Below are positions 56,816 to 64,000 of a stretch of DNA of 64,000 bases, piece after piece (the stretch's first letter is position 1; each line of letters starts with the position of its first letter). The notes below the pieces were generated by a model. It was given only the letters and a program-made list of their open reading frames with translations, was not told the DNA's origin and did not search any database. The stretch comes from Ditylenchus dipsaci (Eukaryota; Nematoda; Chromadorea; Rhabditida; Anguinidae). The position numbers and the translations under genes were made by a program. The DNA lies in NCBI GenBank assembly GCA_004194705.1, contig SADC01001285.1, positions 682,001 to 746,000 of the forward strand, in the 5' to 3' direction.

Positions 56816-57521
56816 TTAAGTGGGGCCTATCGCATGATGAAAATTTGGTATGCATGTTTTTCATGCATCCAGAGTCCCTTTCGAGTGATTTGCGCAATGT
56901 ATGTGGGTGTGCGCATCTCAACTCCAAGCCCCCGAGTTCAATCCGTCCGCTTCGGGGCTTGAGAGTTAGAGATGCGCGCACTCACTTACATTAGACACGA
57001 TTCCGTCATAGAGTCTATTTTTGCAAAGCTTCAGTTACCAAACGGCTTAAAATACCGAAAAATGATCAAAAACCATAAGAGGACCAGGTAAACCAAAAAA
57101 AATTGAAATTGGACTTCCTACACTCAATAACGTATTTTATACCCATTTCACGGCTAAATAATTGCTTTGGAGCACTAAAATCGTTTTTTTGGATTTCTGC
57201 TAAAGTTTACCCCGGCTTAACAAATTTTAATGCCCGAAAATTTAAAATTTCAAGTCGACAGCCCCATCAAAATGAACAAAGTCCTATAAAAATTCTATTT
57301 TACTGAACAATCTAAATTAAATATGAACCAATATAATGGTATTTGAATTAAGGAGGTCACGAAGAACACAGAAGTATTTGCAATCATCGTCTTTAACTTC
57401 CATCCCAATTTGTTACTTTAAGTGACAAAGGTTTTGCAGTGCATTGCTTGTTGGAAAACCATCCTGTACCAGCTCAAATTCTGATCTCAACCTTGCTCCG
57501 TAATATTATTTATTATAAAAA
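56816..57521. other. Intergenic, gtgtgcgcatctcaa hairpin copy
   Basis: Positions 56895-57000 repeat the hairpin of 49.43-49.56 kb with a different centre (ccccgagttcaatccgtccgcttcggggc). Beyond it no gene was recognised. Confidence 0.45.
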
Positions 57522-57770
57522 TCAAAATGCAATGCAATTCATTAGTGCAGAGATTTGCCAACCGACTATATACTCGAGGGTACAGCCCAAACTCCTACAA
57601 TAGGCTTCAAAATATTGAGTGAGCAGTGTAGGCTTCATTTGTTTTTTAGCCTTTTTCAACGCTGTTAAAATGAGTTTAGCTGCTGATTCTCTGTTTGTGC
57701 AAGAGAGCAACAATGAATCTCTTGGGGATTCAATCACCTTTATGTGGTACTTGGAAGATCCGTCTGACAT
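57522..57770 (-). CDS. Coding-like single exon, unidentified
   Basis: An 82-codon frame opens MSDGSSKYHIKVIESPRD, continues SLLLSCTNRESAAKLI, and ends GCTLEYIVGWQISAL. Codon use and the alternating hydrophobic pattern look protein-like. A plus-strand frame (57670-57800, MSLAADSLFVQESNNES) overlaps it and cannot be excluded. A TTTTAACAG at about 57661-57669 (minus) could be a splice acceptor in the middle. No family is recognised. Confidence 0.3.
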   Translation of the reverse strand: MSDGSSKYHIKVIESPRDSLLLSCTNRESAAKLILTALKKAKKQMKPTLLTQYFEAYCRSLGCTLEYIVGWQISALMNCIAF

Positions 57771-57814
57771 GTACGGAATCCAAATAATAGGTTACTATTA
57801 TTTTTCGAACGACA

Positions 57815-58050
57815 CCCAACTCGTCTCAACCGAACTCGTCTCAATTCTATTTTTTTCATATTTCCGCTTGTATATCTCCAAAAAAAGTTAAAGAAAACAC
57901 GTTTGAGCACGTCCTAACATACGCTGACCTACACTGAGCCTAAGCCTAAAAACAACAGAGTGACCTAGAATCGGGATACACCGGCTGGAATTATTAAAAA
58001 ATAAAATTGAGACGACTTGGGACTTGATACTAGTTGGGTTTTTACCTATT
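57815..58050. mobile_element. Foldback element with CCCAACTCGTCTCAA ends
   Basis: CACCCAACTCGTCTCAAC at the left and GAGACGACTTGGGACTTGATACTAGTTGGGTTTTT at the right. It appears to be the complete form of the phrase repeats at 9.27 and 17.5 kb. Interior contains gcctaagcctaa words. Target duplication not clear. Confidence 0.55.
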
Positions 58051-58183
58051 TTTTATATAAAATTTGGCGCTACTGAAATTTACCCCTTCCAATAAGCTTT
58101 ACTGGAATATACCCACGGTGGGGTCTCACCCAATAATTTAGGCTTAAGTTTAGGCTCAGTTCCTATCCATCACCATAATGGGG

Positions 58184-58858
58184 CGCCCGTCCGTCGCCGT
58201 CCTGATTTTCACCAGATTTTTTATAACAGAACGCTTTTTATATTAGGATGTAACTGAAATGTTGCCCGTAAAGTCTGAATTCTTGCCCCTTTTTTCTTAT
58301 TTCTCGCCCCTTTTTCAAATTTCAAATAAAAAAACTGAAATGTTGCCCCTTTTTCTGAAATGTTGCTCCTTTTTAATCAAAATCGGGTAAATTCATCCGA
58401 TTTTTCATCGAAGGTGCCAAATCGGAGAAATTTATCAGATTTTGATTAAAAAGGGCAACATTTCAGAAAAAGGGGCAACATTTCAGTTTTTTTATTTGAA
58501 ATTTGAAAAAGGGGCAAGAATTGAGACTTTAGGGCAACAATTCATTTGATCCTTACATTATACAATCAGGTTTTTTGTACCTTTTTTGGGTGATCGTCCA
58601 GGTTTCCTTTAACTTTTAGTTCAAAAAATGAGGCCGTCCTAATTTCTCTGACTTTTTGAAAATTTTCATGTAAAATTGCCTCATTTTTCGAACTAAAAGT
58701 GAAAAGAAACCTGGACGGTTACACAAAAATAAGGTACAAAAATAAAAACTGATTGTATAATGTAAAATAAAAAAGCGTTCTGTTATAAAAAAAATCTGGT
58801 GAAAATGCAGGAAGGCGATCAAAAAAACTGAGGGGGGTGACTGACGGGCGCCCCAATA
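58184..58858. repeat. Foldback, GGGGCGCCCGTC ends
   Basis: GGGGCGCCCGTCCGTCGCC...aacagaacgctttt is mirrored by aaaagcgttctgtta...GACGGGCGCCCC. A second, inner hairpin uses the phrase TGAAATGTTGCCCCTTTTT five times (58255-58550). No coding. Confidence 0.78.
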
Positions 58859-60607
58859 TGTACATTACTAACAAGAGCTTTCGTAGATTTTTTTTAAATG
58901 GTGGTTTTAGGTACCCTCTGAAAATTATTGGGGAGGGTATATTCCAGTAGCTTTTTTCAGAGGGGTATATTCCATTAGCGTCTAAAATTTATAAAATTGG
59001 AATAGATTGTATGGCAGAGACAAAAGATGGAGAACAAACCAAATTATGTCTAATGGCTGCAGTATTGATGAGGGTATAGTTTCTGATGTGAACTACAGTG
59101 ACAATAACCAGCAAGCATTTGTAGATGCTTCTGCTGCATTCAAGGTTGCTTTAGAATAAATGATAGTAATTTTTTGTCAGCACGGTCGATTTGCATACCA
59201 GACTGCAGTCGACGCTCGATATAAGGCCACCCCAATGAGTCCGTTCCTGCCTAGGGTGTTAAAAATGTAATTTGAGCAATCTCGGTATGAGCTGCGCAGA
59301 TCAGCAGTCTACAGACTGCTGATGAAAAATGAAGAGCTTCGTGAGAATATTCAAGGGGTAGAAAAATATAAATCAAATTTAAATGTTTTTTGTGTTATTT
59401 CGTTCAGAAAAATCTTGTAAACAAAAGTGCTTGAAAGAAATTTCATTGTATTTTTCGAAATGCACTTTTTTGGACCCAAAATCTTTTTTTTTTGCAAAAT
59501 GTACTTTTTCCAAAATTTTGAGTTACTTACCCTGGACTAGTCCTAAAAACCGTAGCGATCACTATTCTACCGATCATTTTTAAAAATTTTAAAGCTTATG
59601 CAACTAAGTTACCTGACTCTCGATATAAGAAATCGACTGCGCTCTCTGAATTAAAAATTCATTGTGAAGTTTTAAACTTCACTCAAAACGACAAAGATAT
59701 ACACTGAAATTGAGAAATTGACCTTTTAAAAGTTTGTTGTCTCGGGTGTAATTTGACGTTGTGTTCACATTCGGAAAAAAGTTTTGTAAACAAATCGACC
59801 ATTCTGAACACGAATCCGATAATAAAACCTGTCAAAAATGCAAAACCACAAGTCTCTGAAAGTTATTTTTTTCTAAAAATTGAGTTTGAGCATACAGTAG
59901 CGGAAAAAAGTATTGCATCAAGCATACATTTTTTGAAAATCATTGTGTAGCTTTCCAAATTTGAAACATTCTGCGACAATTTTTAACCAAGAAGATTGCC
60001 CGCAATCTCAGCTACATTTGAGCACTTCGATGACAACGATTTTACCAAACGCAACCAAAGTTGATCGGAAAAAAGTCAGTAAAGCGTATAATGGTGCGTG
60101 CATGTGGTGTAAATAGTCTGATTTTTAACGACAACCTTACGTACTATACCATATTCCTCAACAATTCTTGAAGATGTAAAGCTGTCAAAAATATAGCAAT
60201 CTAAGTATTCAATTTTGGCGTGATGAATACAGGCGAAGTAATAAATGAAATGAAAATCGAAAATTGAGAACTCTTAGCAATATGAAGGTGCTTTAAATGG
60301 TGTAGGTGCTGCTCCTAGAGAATTTCCGCTATCTAGGTAACACAATTTCTAAAATGTAAATACTCAAACTTGAGGGTGTCAAACGATGCATCCAAGGTTT
60401 TAGATCGGTTCGTTATAGAGAGAGAGTCTCTTGTATCGAACTTATAATTCGAAAAAACCAGAAACTTAGCATTTCTTTGACACGTGGCATATATTGAAAA
60501 CTGTTGGACAATAAGTAACGTATGGCAAAAGCTAAAAACGGTCATAACTTCTTCCTTACCGTAAAAAAACAAGAAAGATAAAGCGTAACAACTTATTTTT
60601 AAATTTT
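58859..60607. other. Intergenic with a Tigger left end
   Basis: Positions 59205-59240 (CAGTCGACGCTCGATATAAGG) are a solitary MITE left end like 44600. The remainder is AT-rich with short frames that match nothing known. Confidence 0.4.
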
Positions 60608-60961
60608 TTGATGCAAAAATATAAACAATACAAAGAACAAACGGATCATGATTTTCAGCATATGGAATTTGACTTCGTTTCCTCTTCTCGTTTGTATTCG
60701 TCCATTTGGAGGCATCTAGAACACATGAGAGAGAAAAAACAAGAGACGGCCAAACATATAAGAGAAACTTATCTAATAATAAACCTCGAGCACTCAGCCA
60801 TCCAAGTAGAGGCTAAAAATCAGGAAGTATTACCAATCGTCGGCATAGTGAAAACAGCAAAACATACCCACGCCCGCACAGAAAACTCATCGGAATCTTT
60901 AGCATATAGGACTCATCTCGCTTCATCGCTTGTTCTTCTGGGAGCCATCGCCGACACCTAA
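60608..60961 (+). CDS. Open frame of unknown status
   Basis: A 117-codon frame, hydrophilic, starting MMQKYKQYKEQTDHDFQHME. A diverged second copy of part of it (ttatctaat...agtagaggctgaaaat) follows at 61009-61085, which argues for a tandem repeat rather than a gene. No domain recognised. Confidence 0.2.
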   Translation: MMQKYKQYKEQTDHDFQHMEFDFVSSSRLYSSIWRHLEHMREKKQETAKHIRETYLIINLEHSAIQVEAKNQEVLPIVGIVKTAKHTHARTENSSESLAYRTHLASSLVLLGAIADT

Positions 60962-61812
60962 ACGAAACACAAGACGAAAATGCACAAGACGGCAGAAAAT
61001 GCGATAAGAAATTATCTAATGCGAGACCGACTATTCTTACTTATCTGAGTAGAGGCTGAAAATTCGTAAGAATAACTCATGTCAACATAGTAACAATAAA
61101 TAGACACCTACAGCTTGAGACTCCACCGACTCTAGCCATTACGGTCAATAGGACAATTCCTGCAAGTACACCAAGAAAAAGCTAAAAGAACACATTCAAA
61201 ATTTCGCCAAAACGATTTTGAAATTCAAATCTCTGGCGTGCCTGGTACCCGCGAATTTGAAATGCAAGAATTATTGCATCGGGCGCGAGCATGCCCCTTT
61301 AAGTTAAATTATCTGAATGAGTAGGCTATAAAAGTCTAAATTTATTTAATTATTTAGCCATGGAATTTCTCTAGACAAAAGTGGCAAAAATCAATAAACT
61401 CTATATTATTTAGTTTGTTGACAAAGAGGATACTTCATGGCTAAACTGTTCAGTAAAGCTGTGTCTTCAAACTAATAGACGTTTTAATTTATTGCGACCA
61501 TTTTCTGACGCAGAACAGCCATTATGTCCAGCCAATGAAGAATATAAGGTATGAAGACAACTTATGTCAGATATGATAAGCTATTTTCAAAATTTAGAAA
61601 TGCAGAACGCGTGCAAAATTAAATTTGGAGATTGACAGCAAGATTGTTTGATGACAAGTTTTTTTTTCGAATTTTAATACATGAGCAAATCAATTTTGTT
61701 GAGAAATCTTCAGCTTCAAATGAAATTTTTTGTTTTAATTTTTTTGTTTGAAACATTCTACGACAATTTTTTAACTTTTTGTTTAATTTTTTGTTTTTTA
61801 TTTTTTGTTTAA

Positions 61813-62173
61813 AGGACCATTGCCATCTACGGCCACGGAAATTTGGACTTTTTAAATTGGCGGGGGACAGCTAAATTACTGCGAAAATATTTTTTGAATT
61901 TTTTTGTTTGCAAATTAAAATTTTCCAAAATTTTGAACAGTCTACTAGTCGAGCCCAACGTTGCTTGACATTGCCAGATCGGACAAGATCTAACACAGCC
62001 ACTGCACTACAGCTTACTTTTAGCTCTGGAAGACTCGATTCGACCAATACACATAAATTATAACTTAAAAATAAAAATAAAAAAATAATTCAAAAAATAT
62101 TTTCGCAGTATATTAGCTGTCCCCGCCAATTTAAAAAGTCCAAATTTCCGTGGCCGTAGACGGCAATGGTCCT
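61813..62173. mobile_element. TTAA-class element
   Basis: AGGACCATTGCCATCTACGGCC and its complement are flanked by TTAA. Arms about 100 bp (ggaaatttggactttttaaattggcggggacagc). The core, in inverted orientation, is the same ctagtcgagcccaacgtt...gccagatcggac as in the 37.9 and 45.4 kb elements. Confidence 0.85.
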
Positions 62174-62191
62174 TTAAAGTAATCCCTAATA

Positions 62192-62360
62192 CAGTCAATC
62201 CTCGGTTATCCGCACCCCTGGGGACCGGCCTTAGGGTGCCGGATAAACGAGCTGCCGAATAACTGGTGTGTCATTTGATAGAGAACAAGCCAATCTCAGC
62301 CAAATGAAGTATATTTAAGGTGCCGAATAACTGGATTGCCAGATAACCGAGGTTTTACTG
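62192..62360. mobile_element. Tigger/pogo-like MITE
   Basis: CAGTCAATCCTCGGTTATCCG...CGAGGTTTTACTG is flanked by TA. Word TTATCCGCACCCC / GCCGAATAACTGG, core GGGACCGGCC. It lies 18 bp from the preceding TTAA element. Confidence 0.83.
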
Positions 62361-62599
62361 TATTAAAATGTCTGTATGAATTTGAATCTGTTGCAATTAC
62401 GTTGTGAGTAAGAACAAAATAATGGCCTAAAGTACCGTATTCCATGTGATAGAGTGGCCCCTCGAATTTTAAGACCTATAATTCAGTCCAGAAATAATAT
62501 TTTGTAAACCTCAACAATAAAACACCCACTAGCTTTCCCTTTTTCGAGTTCGGTTTGGCACCCAAAAACCTAAAGATTGACCTCATAATTTTCCGATTT

Positions 62600-63290
62600 T
62601 AAAGGGAGGGGGGAGGATTTCTACGGCTACTTTTTGACATCGACTGCATTTTTTTCTAAAAAAAATTTTTTCTTATCTCAGATGTTTTTACACCGTTTTG
62701 TAGCGTAGATTTTTCTCTATCGATTGAGTGGTCAAACACCTAGTTAAAAATAATTTTTGAGTACCGTAATTTCTCTAATAAGCCGCCCCCCCCTCTGGTT
62801 CAAAATCGTGTTCTTGGCATTGTGTTTTTGACCCATTTTTTGAAGACTCCTCTTTGGCAAGTTACCCCTCAATTTGTAGCCAGTGAGATGAGCTACAAAA
62901 TAGATGGTGACTTGCCTAACAGTGGTTTTCGAAACATAGGTCAAAAACACAATGCCAGAAACCCGTTTTTTTAATTTGGGGGGGGGGCGGCTTATTAGAG
63001 GAATTACGGTAATACACATTAAATATGAGGTGGAACTTCACTAAATACACCCAGGTAAAAAACCACGGTTTTAGTGTAAGTTTGTTGTGATTTTCTCTAA
63101 AATTATTTTTGATCAGGCTGTTTGGCCACTTAATTGATAGAGAAAAATCTCAGCTACAAAACGGTGTAAAAACATCTGAGATAAAAACAACAAAATATAT
63201 AAAAAAAGTGCATGTGAAGTGATGTAGTGGTCGATGTCAAAAGTAGCCGTAGAAGTCCTCCCCCCCCTTCCTTTAAAGGGTTTGTAGAAT
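62600..63290. repeat. Foldback split by a TA-CCGTA MITE
   Basis: ggaggatttctacggctac...ttttacaccgttttgtagc (62605-62705) is mirrored at 63140-63265. A TA-CCGTA left end at 62435 with the word GATAGAGTGGCCCC lies outside. Confidence 0.65.
62764..63009. mobile_element. TA-CCGTA class MITE
   Basis: CCGTAATTTCTCTAATAAGCCGCCCC...GGCGGCTTATTAGAGGAATTACGG is flanked by TA. Arms about 100 bp; inner pair gacccattttttga... / ggtcaaaaacacaatgcc. Confidence 0.85.
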
Positions 63291-63362
63291 AGGGCAGCCT
63301 GCCGCCCTATTACAGAAATTAAAAGCATCTAGATCGTTTCGGCTTTATATGGGTTTATATCG

Positions 63363-63655
63363 TAAGGATTCCGATTTTGCCGATCGTTTTTTGAAAATAA
63401 AACAAATTTTAAGTTAAAAAAGTAAAACCTTGATATAGTGGCATCTGTTTTCAAAAAAAGGAGTGCTACTATATCGAGGTTTTCCTTTTTTAACCCAAAA
63501 TTTTTTTTTTCAAAAACGATCGGCAAAATCGGAATCCTTACAATATTTGGAACCAGACTGTCTGAACAGAATGGATAAAAGACTTTGAAAATTGGGTTAA
63601 AAAAAGTGTCGGACCTTAGGCGGGAACGAACTTTTGGGGGTGCCACTGTAGCGAG
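63363..63655. repeat. Dispersed repeat, copy 3 of 3, with inverted start
   Basis: aaggattccgattttgccgatcgtttt is mirrored by aaaacgatcggcaaaatcggaatcctt (63512-63540), followed by the same ggaccagactg...gggaacgaactt string as at 24.9 and 43.2 kb. Contains ttgatatagtggca / gtgctactatatcgagg words. Confidence 0.6.
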
Positions 63656-64000
63656 GTTCCGTTACTATTCATTGGCGCACTCATTTCCGCGCACTCATTT
63701 GCGGGCAGGTCATGAGTGTCTGCCTCCTTGTTTCTTTGGATTCGTGGTTTAAATTTATGGAATTATAGAAGCATTGTTCACTGTTATTTTACCACTCTTC
63801 GGTATTTTCGCTTCTATTATTATTGTGTTCAGGTACCTCGGCCGTTATTGAGTTGTTTTGTTTTTGAAATAAAAGTAAGTTATTGTCTTTGGGAAAATAT
63901 TTCAGCCTCAACTTTTTTAATTCAAGTCAATAAGAATCTAAACTCAAGAAGATTACGACTGTCCTACTTCCTATTTACCGGAAATTTCTAAAGTTCTTTA
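63656..64000. other. Window end, nothing recognised
   Basis: AT-rich sequence; a 91-codon frame at 63716-63991 is compositionally hydrophobic but matches nothing I can name. Confidence 0.35.

Noticed and set aside
60608..60961. Confident gene call for the 117-codon frame
   Set aside because: Part of it recurs out of frame at 61.0 kb, so a tandem repeat explains it as well; kept only as low confidence.

Overview
The window reads as repeat-dense, AT-rich nuclear DNA of an animal, most likely a nematode. The identifiable genes are split by short introns (mostly 43-60 nt, GT...TTTCAG). Two of them, p23 and NTH1, have a lone TTTAG or TTCAG just before the start codon that would suit spliced-leader trans-splicing. 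From memory, the proteasome alpha-2 and p23 products look closest to Caenorhabditis PAS-2 and DAF-41. The standard genetic code is used. No rRNA, convincing tRNA, CRISPR array or prokaryotic operon was seen.

Host genes, left to right: p23/Sba1 co-chaperone (minus, 1-709, cut by the window edge); proteasome subunit alpha-2 (minus, 5333-6343, seven exons, intact); an unidentified multi-exon gene (minus, 10746-11751) with a candidate 20-nt intron; endonuclease III/NTH1 (plus, 18065-19424) with an 8-nt microexon; an unidentified gene (minus, 23985-24574); a JADE-family PHD/ePHD chromatin gene (minus, about 28753-35319, possibly continuing to 26670); and an F-box-like intronless gene (minus, 50141-51015). 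These are ordinary housekeeping or chromatin genes and do not form a pathway.

Most of the rest is transposon-derived. A Tc1/mariner-like copy lies at 8104-9241. A hAT element at 14171-16710 (8-bp target duplication) carries the 3' end of a protein disulfide isomerase gene. MULE transposase debris lies at 13.5-14.0 kb. Numerous non-autonomous palindromic elements fall into at least four classes: TA-CAGTCRA (Tigger/pogo-like), TA-CCGTA, TTAA-AGGRCC, and hAT-like elements with 8-bp duplications. Some are nested three deep (2.1-3.8 kb). A mosaic segmental duplication copies parts of 31.9-39.3 kb to 53.4-56.4 kb. Comparing the two copies gives empty sites for two of the element classes.

Two cross-cutting observations matter most. 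Within each small-element class the two arms change together as complementary 'words' while the termini and a short core stay constant. And at least ten coding frames are broken by single missing bases in short homopolymers. In one case the duplicated copy has the missing base, so these breaks look like assembly error and should not be read as pseudogenisation without raw data.
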